A stretch of 23,506 bases of DNA from an uncultured Campylobacter sp. (GCF_938045535.1 NZ_CALIMQ010000020.1:1-23506); one strand, 5' to 3'. Counted from the first letter of the stretch, positions 1 to 7,917 are shown. The notes: a model not told the origin generated them from the sequence alone. Numbers and translations: made by a program.

Positions 1-127
1 GCTGCAAAAATGATGGCGCCGGCCATGAAAATTTCATAAATTCCGCGCGCATAAATTCCTGGCACCGTTTAAATTTTAAAAATATCCGCCGCGACGAAAT
101 TTGCGCGTATAGTTCGCCTGGTGGACT
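1..127. other. Left edge, gene content undetermined
   Basis: Two weak readings compete. On the + strand, the frame starting at base 3 stays open and ends at a TGA (129-131) that overlaps the permease ATG as ATGA, so an upstream operon member could end here; its peptide is odd (rich in Asn and Arg) and matches nothing I know. On the - strand, a frame open from a GTG at 65 to base 1 gives a hydrophobic peptide with codon use like the rest of the window, which could be the start of a divergent membrane or exported protein. Too little sequence is present to choose. Confidence 0.25.
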
Positions 128-1096
128 ATGAGCTTTAAATTTTATCTCTTTCTAATCGCAGCTTTCGTCTTGCTTGCTTTAGTGGCCGTTAGCAGCGGCG
201 GAGCGAGCATTTCGCTAGGCGACATCGCGAAATTTTTCACCTTCGGTGAGATAGACGAGACCAAGCAGCTCATATTGCTGCAAATGCGCCTGCCGCGCCT
301 CGTGCTTGGAATTTTAATAGGCGCGCTGCTGGCAACTTCGGGGGTGGTGGTGCAAAGCGTATTTTTAAACCCACTTGCAGATCCCTACATCATCGGCATC
401 GCCTCGGCAGCGACTTTCGGCGCGGTCATAGCCTATCTGCTGGGGCTTAGCGACGTTTTTTACGGAATTTTCGCGTTTTTGGCCGCCAGCGGGCTTTCAC
501 TCGTAATCTTTAAGCTCGCAGCCCATACCCGCTCTATCTCTACTCTGCTGATCGTAGGCATCGCCGTATCGTCCTTTTTGGGCGCATTTACATCCTTCGC
601 GGTCTATCTAATCGGAGAGGATAGTTTTAGGATTACGGCGTGGATGATGGGCTATCTAGGCGGCGCAAACTGGCAAAAGATCGCGCTTTTGCTGCCGCCG
701 CTGCTGTTTTGCATGGCGTATTTTTACGCAAAGCGCCACGAGCTAAATATCATCTTAAACGGCGACGAGGAGGCGAAGTCGCTGGGGCTCAACGTCGAGA
801 GGTCCAAAAAGAGCCTACTCATCGTCTCCTCGCTCATCATCGGCTTTTCGGTCGCGTTTACGGGTATGATAGGCTTCGTGGGGCTCATCATTCCGCACAC
901 GCTTCGCATGGCGCTTCATACGGCGAGCAACGCCGTGCTGATCCCTGCTAGCGCGCTTACCGGCGGAGTTTTTTTGGTTTTTTGCGACGTAATCGCTAAA
1001 AACGCCCTCTCGCCGGTAGAAATTCCAATCGGCGTGGTGACCTCCTTTTTCGGCGCGCCCTTTTTTCTATACCTCGCGTTTAGGAAGCATGCATGA
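128..1096 (+). CDS. ABC transporter permease, FecCD/BtuC family (probable heme importer)
   Basis: Inner-membrane permease of a type II ABC importer for heme, iron-siderophore or corrinoid. The 322-aa protein is almost entirely hydrophobic and shows the family signatures: RLPR followed by a Gly-rich helix (about residues 54-70), NPLADPYIIG near residue 81, W-MGYLGG in the middle, GFVGLIIPH near residue 250 and a C-terminal stretch with IPIGVVTSFFGAPFF. Length is typical. The ATG is preceded only by a weak GGTGG. The stop overlaps the next ATG by 4 bases (ATGA), so it is translated together with the ATPase. The family does not fix the substrate; the heme assignment comes from the downstream ChuW/HutW-like gene. 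In Campylobacter the matching gene would be called chuB. Confidence 0.88.
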   Translation: MSFKFYLFLIAAFVLLALVAVSSGGASISLGDIAKFFTFGEIDETKQLILLQMRLPRLVLGILIGALLATSGVVVQSVFLNPLADPYIIGIASAATFGAVIAYLLGLSDVFYGIFAFLAASGLSLVIFKLAAHTRSISTLLIVGIAVSSFLGAFTSFAVYLIGEDSFRITAWMMGYLGGANWQKIALLLPPLLFCMAYFYAKRHELNIILNGDEEAKSLGLNVERSKKSLLIVSSLIIGFSVAFTGMIGFVGLIIPHTLRMALHTASNAVLIPASALTGGVFLVFCDVIAKNALSPVEIPIGVVTSFFGAPFFLYLAFRKHA

Positions 1097-1866
1097 AAAT
1101 TTCGGCGCTAAACTTCAGCTACGGCAAGCGGGCGATCTTGCGAGGCATCGAGTTAAATTTAAAGCGAGGTAAATTTTACGGGATTTTGGGTCCTAACGGC
1201 TGCGGCAAAAGCACCTTGCTAAAAAACATATTGCAAATTTTAAAGCCCGCAAGCGGCATCATCGAAATAAACGGCAAAAAAGCAAGCGAATATAGCCTCA
1301 AAGAGCTTGCCGCGCTCATCGGCTTCGTGCCGCAAAAAACAGCCCTCGCCGCGCCGCTTAGCGTGAAAGAAATTTTGCTTGCGGGCAGATTTTGCCGCCT
1401 AAAAAGCGCATTTAGCGGCTACGATGCGAGCGATCACGCTAAAGTGGAGCAAATGGCAGAGCTTTTGGACGTGAAGAGATTTTTAAATCGCAGCGCGTTT
1501 GAGCTAAGCGGCGGCGAGTTCGGGCGCGTACTGCTTGCCAGAGCGCTCGTCAGCGAGCCTGAAATTTTACTGCTCGATGAGCCCACGGGCGCGCTTGATA
1601 TGAACTACGCGATCGAGGCGATGAAGATCTGCGAAAATTTAACTAAAACGCTAAATTTAACGAGCGTCATCGTGCTGCACGATCTAAATTTAGCCTCGCT
1701 TTTTTGCGATGAAATTTTGATGCTAAAAGATGGCGCAGTGAGGTATCGTGGTAGCGCGAGCGAGCTTTTTACGCCGCAGATCATAAAAGAAATTTACGGC
1801 TTTGACGCCTTAATAGTAGAAGAAAACGGGGTAAAATTTATACTACCCAAAAAGGAGAAATTATGA
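1093..1866 (+). CDS. ABC transporter ATP-binding protein (probable heme importer)
   Basis: Cytoplasmic ATPase that powers the adjacent permease. All nucleotide-binding motifs are visible in the 257-aa protein: Walker A GPNGCGKST (33-41), Q-loop Gln81 in GFVPQ, signature LSGGE (138-142) followed by Phe rather than the usual Gln or Arg, Walker B ILLLDEP (158-164) and the switch His196 in VLHDLN. It belongs to the FepC/BtuD/HmuV group. It overlaps both neighbours by 4 bases (ATGA), the expected permease-ATPase-binding protein order. A GGAG Shine-Dalgarno for the next gene lies in its last codons. The family is certain; heme as substrate is inferred from context (a chuC equivalent). Confidence 0.9.
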   Translation: MKISALNFSYGKRAILRGIELNLKRGKFYGILGPNGCGKSTLLKNILQILKPASGIIEINGKKASEYSLKELAALIGFVPQKTALAAPLSVKEILLAGRFCRLKSAFSGYDASDHAKVEQMAELLDVKRFLNRSAFELSGGEFGRVLLARALVSEPEILLLDEPTGALDMNYAIEAMKICENLTKTLNLTSVIVLHDLNLASLFCDEILMLKDGAVRYRGSASELFTPQIIKEIYGFDALIVEENGVKFILPKKEKL

Positions 1867-2645
1867 AAAAAATTCTTATAGCTTTGACTGCGGCGAGCTT
1901 TGTATTCGCCAAAGGTCTAGTCGTACTTGATCCCGCTGCGGTCGAGATCATCTACGCTTTGGGGGCGCAGGATCAGATCGCTGCGATCTCAACTACCTCG
2001 ATGAGCAAGATCCGCCCGGAGGCAGAAACCGCGAAACTACCTAGCGTAGGCACCTACGTCAAGCCAAATATGGAAAAAATCGTCGAGCTCAAGCCCGATC
2101 TGGTTATTACGAGCTTTCACTCCGCGGGCGTTAGCGAAAATCTACAAAAGCTGGGACTTAAGAGCCTTGCGATGGACGCAAACTCCACCGCAGACATCTG
2201 CCAAAACGTAAAGAAGGTTGCGACCATCGTAAAAAAAGAGAGCGAGGCGGATAAAATTTGCGCTCAGATGGATGGAATTTTTGCAGACAAACCCGCTCTT
2301 CGCGGCAAAAAAGTAGCGCTATTTTTTGGCTCAAACGCCACTATGGCTTTTAACGACAAAACCCTAGTAGGCGATATCTTCGCTCGCCTAGGCGCCAAAA
2401 ATATCGCAGATGGCCTAAAAGGCAGCACGCCTTCGGTATCTGCCGAATACATCCTCGAGCAAAACCCCGATATAATCGTCGTCGTGGGCGGCGAGACGGA
2501 GGATTTTTTAAAGGCAAATCCGATCCTTAGCAACACCAAAGCGGTAAAATCGGGCAAAATTTTAAAAGCTCCGACGCTCATCTTGCGGGGCAGCCCGCAG
2601 ATCGGCGAGACGGTGGATGAAATTTACGCGGAGGCAACGAAATAG
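1863..2645 (+). CDS. Periplasmic substrate-binding protein, FecB/BtuF type (probable heme binder)
   Basis: Periplasmic protein that delivers substrate to the permease. Residues 1-16 form a signal peptide (KK, hydrophobic core, FA before KG). No lipobox Cys is seen, so it is probably soluble. The fold is the helical-backbone class III type: an N-terminal lobe with VEIIYALGAQDQIAAIS and VGTYVKPNMEKIVELKPDLVI (about 27-80), a linking helix, and a C-terminal lobe with DKTLVGDIFARLGAKNIA and a PDIIVVVGG strand (about 165-205). Its 260 aa are typical. The start is preceded by AAGGAGAAATT, and the ATG overlaps the ATPase stop. It corresponds by position to ChuD of Campylobacter heme operons; a siderophore or cobalamin ligand cannot be excluded from sequence. 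Confidence 0.85.
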   Translation: MKKILIALTAASFVFAKGLVVLDPAAVEIIYALGAQDQIAAISTTSMSKIRPEAETAKLPSVGTYVKPNMEKIVELKPDLVITSFHSAGVSENLQKLGLKSLAMDANSTADICQNVKKVATIVKKESEADKICAQMDGIFADKPALRGKKVALFFGSNATMAFNDKTLVGDIFARLGAKNIADGLKGSTPSVSAEYILEQNPDIIVVVGGETEDFLKANPILSNTKAVKSGKILKAPTLILRGSPQIGETVDEIYAEATK

Positions 2646-3860
2646 ATGTTTAAAGAACGCATTAAATCCCACCACCGCTCCAAACTTTTCGAGAGCGTTT
2701 CCGCAAGCGAAAACGAGCTGTTTGACGCACTGGAGCAGCCCGCGAAAGACAGCGACTGCGTGATCTATCTGCATGTGCCCTTTTGCGACAACATCTGCTC
2801 GTTTTGTTCGATGATGCGCTCCAAACTCGGCGACGAGCTGGACGAATACGCTAAATTTTTGATCCGCCAGATCAAAGACTACGGCGAGATGCCCTATTTC
2901 GATACCAAAAGCGTTAAAAGCATCTACTTCGGCGGCGGCACGCCGAGCGTATTTAGCGAGACGCACTTCGAAAAGGTTCTGGGCGCGCTGCATAAAAATT
3001 TCAAGATCGCGGACGACTGCGAGATCAGCATAGAAACCACGCTGCATAATCTAGATATGCAAAAAGCGCTCGCCCTGCAAAGCTTCGGCGTAAACCGCTT
3101 TAGCATCGGCGTGCAGACCTTCAGCAGACAGGGGCGCGCACTTCTAAACCGCGTGCATAAGCCCGCTCGCGCAATCGAGCGACTGAAGGATCTTAGAGAA
3201 AAATTTGACGGCATGCTCTGCTGCGACATCATCTACAACTTCCCGAACGAAAGCGTGGAGGAAGCGATCGCAGACGCGCGCTACGTAAATGAGCTAGGTC
3301 TAGATAGCGCTAGCTTTTACTCGCTGATGTTTTTCGAAGGCTCGGAGCTATCCAAAAAGATCGACACCTCCTACTACGATCTGCCGACTGATAAAAAGCT
3401 GCACCATGCCTTTGCAGAGGCGCTACTGCAAAGCGGGAATTTCGAGGTTTTGGAGCTTACCAAACTTGCTCGAAAAGGTCGCGATAACTACGGCTACATC
3501 AAGCTAAGCCACAAGGGCACGGATATCCTGCCTATCGGCAACGGCGCGGGCGGACACGTAGCGGGCTTCGGAATTTACGGCGTGTCGGGACACAAGATGA
3601 TCTCGCGAATCGATGAGCGCGAGGCAAAATATAGCGTGCTAAACAATCTGTTTCAATACCCGATCGTAAATTTAAACGAGCTAAAAGAGGCTCTGAGTGC
3701 GAGCATTTACGACGAAGCGGTGCAAAAGCTCAAAGAATTTGAGAGCTGGGGGCTTTTGGAACTAAAAGATCAAAGATCGATCTTGAGCTTGGACGGAATT
3801 TTTTGGGGCAACAACATCAACGAAGAGATAGCAAACATTATTAGAAAGGATTTTGTATGA
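2646..3860 (+). CDS. Radical SAM protein, ChuW/HutW (HemN-like) type, probable anaerobic heme-degrading enzyme
   Basis: Cytoplasmic 404-aa radical SAM enzyme related to HemN. The [4Fe-4S] cysteines are C47, C51 and C54 (CX3CX2C after YLHVPF), and the SAM-binding GGGTP lies at 97-100. HemN itself makes protoporphyrinogen, but the position directly behind a heme-type importer and before a flavodoxin fits ChuW/HutW, the SAM-dependent methyltransferases that open the porphyrin ring without oxygen and free the iron. The C-terminal half has a GAGGHVAGFG stretch and a winged-helix-like end. The ATG follows the binding-protein stop directly, with GGAGG inside that gene as ribosome site, and its 3' end overlaps the flavodoxin ATG. 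HemW or HemN-like functions are the alternatives; context favours ChuW/HutW. Confidence 0.8.
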   Translation: MFKERIKSHHRSKLFESVSASENELFDALEQPAKDSDCVIYLHVPFCDNICSFCSMMRSKLGDELDEYAKFLIRQIKDYGEMPYFDTKSVKSIYFGGGTPSVFSETHFEKVLGALHKNFKIADDCEISIETTLHNLDMQKALALQSFGVNRFSIGVQTFSRQGRALLNRVHKPARAIERLKDLREKFDGMLCCDIIYNFPNESVEEAIADARYVNELGLDSASFYSLMFFEGSELSKKIDTSYYDLPTDKKLHHAFAEALLQSGNFEVLELTKLARKGRDNYGYIKLSHKGTDILPIGNGAGGHVAGFGIYGVSGHKMISRIDEREAKYSVLNNLFQYPIVNLNELKEALSASIYDEAVQKLKEFESWGLLELKDQRSILSLDGIFWGNNINEEIANIIRKDFV

Positions 3861-4360
3861 AAAAAATCGTGCTTTACACCTCGCAAACGGGTAACACAAA
3901 AAAGGTGGGCGACGCGATCGCCGAGCAACTGGGCTGCGAGAGTCTAAATTTCCGCGACTTTGAGGGTGAGGTCGATGATTACGATTTCATAGCCTTGGGC
4001 TTTTACGTCGATAAGGGCGAAGCCGAAGCGAAATTTATGCGCTTTTTACGCAAGATTCACGGCAAGAAGCTTGGCGTTTTTATGACTCTGGGCGCAGAGC
4101 CGGACGGCGAGCACTCGCGCAAGTGCCTGGATACCTTTGAAGAGGGGCTTAAAGCAAACGGCAACGAGATTATAAGGGAGTTTGCCTGCCAGGGCGCGAT
4201 TGATCCGAATCTGCTTGAAACGATGCGCAAAATGGCGGCCGGCGGCAACTCGCCCCATCCTATCACTCCCGAGCGACTTGCGCGCTGGGCGGAGGCTGCG
4301 AAACACCCGGACGAGAAGGATCTGGCGGACGCGAAAGCAGCATTTGCGGGGATAGAATAA
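3857..4360 (+). CDS. Flavodoxin family protein, probable electron donor for heme degradation
   Basis: Small FMN-binding electron carrier (167 aa). The N-terminal phosphate-binding loop TSQTGNT (8-14) after a short beta strand is diagnostic, followed by the alternating strands and helices of a flavodoxin fold (DYDFIALGFYVDKG near 43-56; KKLGVFMTLGAEPDG near 70-84). The ATG overlaps the end of the radical SAM gene by 4 bases, so it is translationally coupled to it. Flavodoxins accompany anaerobic heme degradation genes in other bacteria (for example HmuF in Fusobacterium, as I recall), supplying or accepting electrons during ring opening. A GAAAGGATTT ribosome site precedes the start. It is the last gene of the operon; a stem-loop follows 12 bases after the stop. 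Confidence 0.82.
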   Translation: MKKIVLYTSQTGNTKKVGDAIAEQLGCESLNFRDFEGEVDDYDFIALGFYVDKGEAEAKFMRFLRKIHGKKLGVFMTLGAEPDGEHSRKCLDTFEEGLKANGNEIIREFACQGAIDPNLLETMRKMAAGGNSPHPITPERLARWAEAAKHPDEKDLADAKAAFAGIE

Positions 4361-4372
4361 AATTTAAAGCAA

Positions 4373-4394
4373 GCCGCGCAAACCGCTGCGCGGC
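4373..4394 (+). terminator. Stem-loop after the heme operon, possible terminator
   Basis: A perfect 8-bp inverted repeat, GCCGCGCA and TGCGCGGC with a 6-base loop, starts 12 bases after the flavodoxin stop. No T-run follows on the + strand (the downstream bases are A-rich), so it is not a textbook intrinsic terminator, though it may protect or end the transcript. Confidence 0.4.
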
Positions 4395-5044
4395 GAAACA
4401 AAATCAAATAAAATTTCACACTACTTAATGCGCGATTTGGAATTTTATCTTTTACTAAATTTGGACGATAAATTTCATTACTACAAGCAAATTTACCGCT
4501 GCACGCGCAGGTCTTGCTCTAGAATTTAAACGATAAAATTTCATTTCGCGCGCAACGGATCGGATAATGCCGCCGACCTTGCGCCGCTAATGCGCGCTAT
4601 GAGCACGAAAAGCGCTTTTGTAAGTGACCGGCCCGCGAATACCGCGGCGGCGACCGTCGTCCAATACACCGCCCGCCATTTTGCGACGGCCTGAGCGTTA
4701 AAAATCCGCTTCTGCGAGCAAGTAGGCTGCGAGCGCTGCGGTCGCGATCATCGGCTACCGCCCGTCGTCACATGCCGCAGGTACCGCCGTCGGGTGCCAC
4801 GCGATACCCATCCACCGCTACTAACCGCCCGCACGACAACCCGTCGCCGCTCATCACCCCGTCACGCGACACCTGCCGCCGCCAATCTCTCCGCCGCCTT
4901 GCCGCAGGATCAGCTCAAACCGAACCGCTAAATTTTAAATTCTACAAAAGTCTCATCGCGCATAAATTTTAATTCGGCAAATGCGCAAAATTTAGGTAAA
5001 ATTCCACGCAAACGCTTTGACGATCAAAATTTAAAGGGGCGAAA
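4395..5044. other. Intergenic region with a GC-rich islet
   Basis: No convincing gene. Bases 4400-4555 are AT-rich, with two copies of a word like ACGATAAATTTCATT (4465 and 4530). Bases about 4560-4920 are sharply GC-rich: hand counts of 60-base lines give 58-70% GC against roughly 50% nearby. Short open frames exist on both strands, as expected from the high GC; one - strand frame ending near 4555 encodes a hydrophobic stretch (VYWTTVAAAVFAG). None has a ribosome site and a recognisable product. AT-rich promoter-like sequence returns at 4920-5044. Confidence 0.5.
4997..5002 (+). promoter_or_regulatory. Possible -10 element for the 228-aa gene
   Basis: TAAAAT lies about 42 bases before the ATG at 5045 in AT-rich sequence, with an AAAGGGG ribosome site in between. 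Campylobacter promoters often lack a clear -35 box and none is seen here. Weak evidence. Confidence 0.25.
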
Positions 5045-5731
5045 ATGACGAATTTCGAGTACGCGCGCCGCATTGACGAGGCTGCGGGGCTGGATCTTGA
5101 TTTAGATTGCAAAGAGATCGATCTACAGGATAAGTTTTACGGACTTTTTCAGTGCTTTATGCCTGACGGCGTCGGCGTAGGAGCGGTGTTTGCGCCGCTG
5201 CAAAACGGCGAGGCGCTGCAAGCGCGCATAATGCCGATCTACGCAGTCACGGCGCAGCGGACGCGGGAGGCGTTCGATCAGGGCATGGCGCCCGGGTATT
5301 TTTGCCCACCGCAGGATCCGAAATTTAGTGGCGAAGCGCTTAAGAGCCTAGCTTTAGCGCACGTTCGGAATTTAAAAATTTTCGCCGAATTTCTAGGCAG
5401 GAGCGAGCTTTTAAAGATACTTGAGCAGATAAAATCCGCTCGCGTGCAGGAAGGTTTTGATTTTGCGCATAGTAAAGACGAGCTTGCGGACGCCGTCTAT
5501 GAGACGATCACGGAGTGGATGATAGATACGCCTAAGCTCGATGCGAAGCTATGGGTGCTCGGCGAGGCGTACTATTCGATCAACTGCGATTATCTGCTAC
5601 CTGTGTACTTGCAGTATCCAAACTACGCGCAAAAGCCGCAGGAGGACTTTTTGAAGCCCTACTTCGAGCTGTATCTAGCGGGACGGCAGATCACGTTTGA
5701 GCGCGGCGAGGTCGTGGTTTTCACGCGCTAA
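5045..5731 (+). CDS. Hypothetical protein, 228 aa, unrecognised
   Basis: I do not recognise a family. The frame is clearly coding: AAAGGGGCG sits 4-11 bases before the ATG, codon use matches the neighbours, and the frame is uninterrupted for 228 codons. The protein is soluble and acidic, with no signal peptide or membrane helix. It has an early DLDLDCKEIDLQDKF stretch, a Gly/Pro-rich part (FMPDGVGVGAVFAP), a helical middle (about 95-150) and an aromatic C-terminal third rich in Tyr. It stands alone between two gene-poor stretches, so context gives no clue to function. Confidence 0.7.
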   Translation: MTNFEYARRIDEAAGLDLDLDCKEIDLQDKFYGLFQCFMPDGVGVGAVFAPLQNGEALQARIMPIYAVTAQRTREAFDQGMAPGYFCPPQDPKFSGEALKSLALAHVRNLKIFAEFLGRSELLKILEQIKSARVQEGFDFAHSKDELADAVYETITEWMIDTPKLDAKLWVLGEAYYSINCDYLLPVYLQYPNYAQKPQEDFLKPYFELYLAGRQITFERGEVVVFTR

Positions 5732-6174
5732 ATTTACGCAGGCAAAGGAAGCGAATGGGCGCTCACAGGCGACTAAAATTTGAGTCTTTCAAAAAAAGGA
5801 AGCGAGCGACGTCCACGAACGGCTAAAATTTAAGTTCAGCAAGTATGGGCACAAACGCTTATCGCATATCCAAAAAAACCTGCGTCGTAATCGAGCAATC
5901 TAGTAGGTTTCCTGCGCGTTCAAATCACTTAAAATATTTCTGTCTTGCATAGCCGCCGCTTTCAGCGCCTTACTGGAGCAAAATCTCCGCACATCGTTGA
6001 TGTTTGGATAATTGAATTTTTTCCATCACTCTGCTGCCATCACTTCGTTTGTGGCGCCCGAGAATTCACTCTCGCCAATGCTTGCTAGTTAGAATTCATC
6101 TAAATTTTAAAGAGGAATTTTGACGCAAAATTTTATGGAATTTCGCTGCTGCAAATTTCGCAAGCGATAAAATT
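5732..6174. other. Intergenic region with a short duplication and a possible decayed gene
   Basis: Bases 5744-5830 carry two diverged copies of a unit about 50 bases long (AAAGGAAGCGA ... CTAAAATTT, at 5744 and 5795). On the - strand, 6088-5900 reads as plausible protein in one frame apart from an internal TGA at 6026-6028. It may be a decayed small gene. No RNA gene or repeat family is evident. Confidence 0.3.
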
Positions 6175-6414
6175 CTATCGATTTACGCTCTTAAATTTAC
6201 TCAAATCGCCGCCTGTTTTATAAAATTCTTCAGCGTCGATCATAGTGCCGTCAGGCAGCTTACAAACGGTGTAATCCACGCCGTTGCCGTCTTTGCGGAC
6301 GATCAGCTCGCCGCCATTTTTGATACAAAAATCCCCAGCAGCGCTAGCCTCTGCGCTCACCGAAGCGAAAGCGCCCGCCACAAGCGCTACTGCAAAAAAT
6401 CTCTTAAAACTCAT
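6175..6414 (-). CDS. Small secreted DUF333-like protein
   Basis: A 79-aa exported protein. Residues 1-26 form a signal peptide (Lys/Arg, hydrophobic core, ending AEASAA). The mature part has the arrangement of the DUF333 family: Cys30 followed by KNGGELIVRKDGNG, then Cys51 in CKLPDG. The two cysteines could form a disulfide in the periplasm. Family members are often annotated as putative hemolysin, without good functional proof. The start is supported by AAAGGA 6 bases upstream. It ends with an unusual DLSKFKSVNR tail in place of the Trp/Cys-containing end common in the family. It is monocistronic, convergent with the 228-aa gene. Confidence 0.75.
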   Translation of the reverse strand: MSFKRFFAVALVAGAFASVSAEASAAGDFCIKNGGELIVRKDGNGVDYTVCKLPDGTMIDAEEFYKTGGDLSKFKSVNR

Positions 6415-6830
6415 TTAAATCCTTTCGTTTAATTTTGCCTGTTTTTAGGGTTAAGCTTAAATTTAGGCGCTAAATACGCTAAATCTGCACCTAAATAAAT
6501 AAACCGCCGACCCTCCTCGAACACCGATAATAGCGTTTTGCATGTTAAATCCTACCTAATAAATCCCAGCAGCACCAAGTCCGCTCACCGCTGTAAAATC
6601 AAAGCCATCAGACTTCATCCAATGCAAAATTTTAACATCATAAAATTTTGCCTTCAATAAAATTCTAGCGGCGAAATCTAAGCCGCATCAAAGCTATTTC
6701 TACCGTAAAATACCTGCTATAAAAGCGAGGACTATGGCAAATACTAGCTCAGCGAGAAGGTAAGCGCGGATCCTAAACAATCTCGTCTATCAGTGCGAGC
6801 CGCGCCCAAACCCTCTAAATTTAACCGCCG
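6415..6830. other. Intergenic region upstream of the DUF333-like gene
   Basis: No supported gene. Two - strand mini-frames (6618-6556, 20 aa ending GLGAAGIY; 6543-6463, 26 aa starting MQNAIIGV and preceded by AGGTAGGA) lie in tandem, but the second overlaps a promoter-like element. The rest is AT-rich spacer, plus a short GCGGC/GCCGC inverted repeat at 6669-6685. No clear terminator for serC was found. Confidence 0.35.
6527..6532 (-). promoter_or_regulatory. Possible -10 element for the DUF333-like gene
   Basis: TATTAT preceded by CGC on the - strand, about 110 bases upstream of the ATG at 6414. It resembles the GCTATTAT context before rplY. It would give a long untranslated leader, so the assignment is tentative. 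Confidence 0.3.
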
Positions 6831-7907
6831 CTAGCCGTTTTTGCGCGCGAACTCGCTCATAAAAGCGACTAGTTTTTCAACGTCCTCGTAGTTTATCGCG
6901 TTGTAGATCGAGGCGCGGATGCCGCCTAAAACGCGGTGTCCTTTAAGCCCGATCATCCCCGCTGCCTCCGCCTGCGCGACGAAAACGGGCTCAAGCGCGG
7001 CGTCTGCTATATTAAAGCTCACGTTCATCAGGCTGCGGCTATCCTTTTGCGCGTGGCCACGGTAAAAGCCGCCGCTAGCATCGATCGCGCCGTAAAGTAG
7101 CGCCGCTTTGCGCTTGTTGCGCTCATGCATCGCCGCAAGCCCGCCAATCTCGTCCTTGATCCAGCCGAGCATTAAATTTAGCATGTAAATTCCGAAAGTA
7201 TTTGGGGTGTTACTCATCGAGTCCGCGTCCGCCTGCGTCTTGTAGCGCAGGATTATCGGCGTTTTGGGATTTGCGCGGTCCAGCAGATCCTTGCGGATCG
7301 CTACCATCGTGACGCCAGCTGGCCCGCCGTTTTTCTGAATGCCGCCGTAAAACATCCCTACGCTGCTAAGATCCACGGGGCGCGAAAACAGATCGCTCGA
7401 GCTATCGACTACGAGCGGGCAGGCGCACTGCGGTAGCTGCGAATACTGCGTGCCGTAGATAGTGTTGTTTGAGCAGATGTAGCCGTAGTCGGCGTCGTCA
7501 GAAAATTTAACCTCGGGGATGCGGTCGAATTTACTCTCCTCACTGCTTGCGACCACGCGGTAGTTTATGCCGAGCACGCCCGCTTCCTTGATCGCTTTGC
7601 TCGTCCAGTTGCCCGTGTTGGCGTATTCTGCGACGCCGCCTGCGTATAGGTTCATCGGCACCTGCGCGAACTGAAGGCTCGCGCCGCCTTGCAAAAATAA
7701 AATCGTAAAATCGTCCGAAAAGCGATAGAGATCGCGCACGCGGCTCATCGCGCTATGCAAAACTTCCTCGAAAATTTTAGTGCGGTGCGAGATCTCCATT
7801 ATCGAAAATCCGCGCCCCGCGTAGTTTAGCAGCTCCTCTTGCGCCTGCTTTAGCACGCCCAGCGGGATGGTGCTAGGTCCTGCGCTAAAATTTATTACTC
7901 TATCCAT
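6831..7907 (-). CDS. serC: Phosphoserine aminotransferase
   Basis: Transfers an amino group from glutamate to 3-phosphohydroxypyruvate, the second step of serine synthesis (and to the related pyridoxal intermediate in some bacteria); PLP-dependent, cytoplasmic. The start at 7907 is chosen because AAAGGAGTC lies just before it and the protein then begins MDRVINFSAGPS as in the family; the same frame could start at 7982 but would run into xseA. In the 358 aa, NFSAGPS (6-12), SHRTKIFEEV (40-49), LQGGAS (72-77), NNTIYGTQ (147-154) and the PLP lysine K192 in GGIQKNGGPAG are visible. It follows xseA by 10 bases and is the last gene of the CHAD-ubiE-xseA-serC unit. SerB, the next step, is encoded elsewhere in the window. 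Confidence 0.96.
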   Translation of the reverse strand: MDRVINFSAGPSTIPLGVLKQAQEELLNYAGRGFSIMEISHRTKIFEEVLHSAMSRVRDLYRFSDDFTILFLQGGASLQFAQVPMNLYAGGVAEYANTGNWTSKAIKEAGVLGINYRVVASSEESKFDRIPEVKFSDDADYGYICSNNTIYGTQYSQLPQCACPLVVDSSSDLFSRPVDLSSVGMFYGGIQKNGGPAGVTMVAIRKDLLDRANPKTPIILRYKTQADADSMSNTPNTFGIYMLNLMLGWIKDEIGGLAAMHERNKRKAALLYGAIDASGGFYRGHAQKDSRSLMNVSFNIADAALEPVFVAQAEAAGMIGLKGHRVLGGIRASIYNAINYEDVEKLVAFMSEFARKNG

Positions 7908-7917
7908 TTTGACTCCT

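Noticed and set aside
2562..3047. 161-aa frame antisense to the binding-protein and radical SAM genes
   Set aside because: Shadow of strongly supported genes on the + strand; no ribosome site or family features.
4046..4419. Antisense frames across the flavodoxin gene
   Set aside because: They mirror the codon pattern of the flavodoxin gene and show no domain.
4772..4972. 66-aa Pro/Ser/Thr-rich frame on the + strand
   Set aside because: It lies in the GC-rich islet, has no ribosome site, and its composition follows the base bias.
4361..5044. tRNA or other stable RNA gene in the gene-poor stretch
   Set aside because: No cloverleaf, TTCGA-type loop or CCA end was found by eye on either strand.
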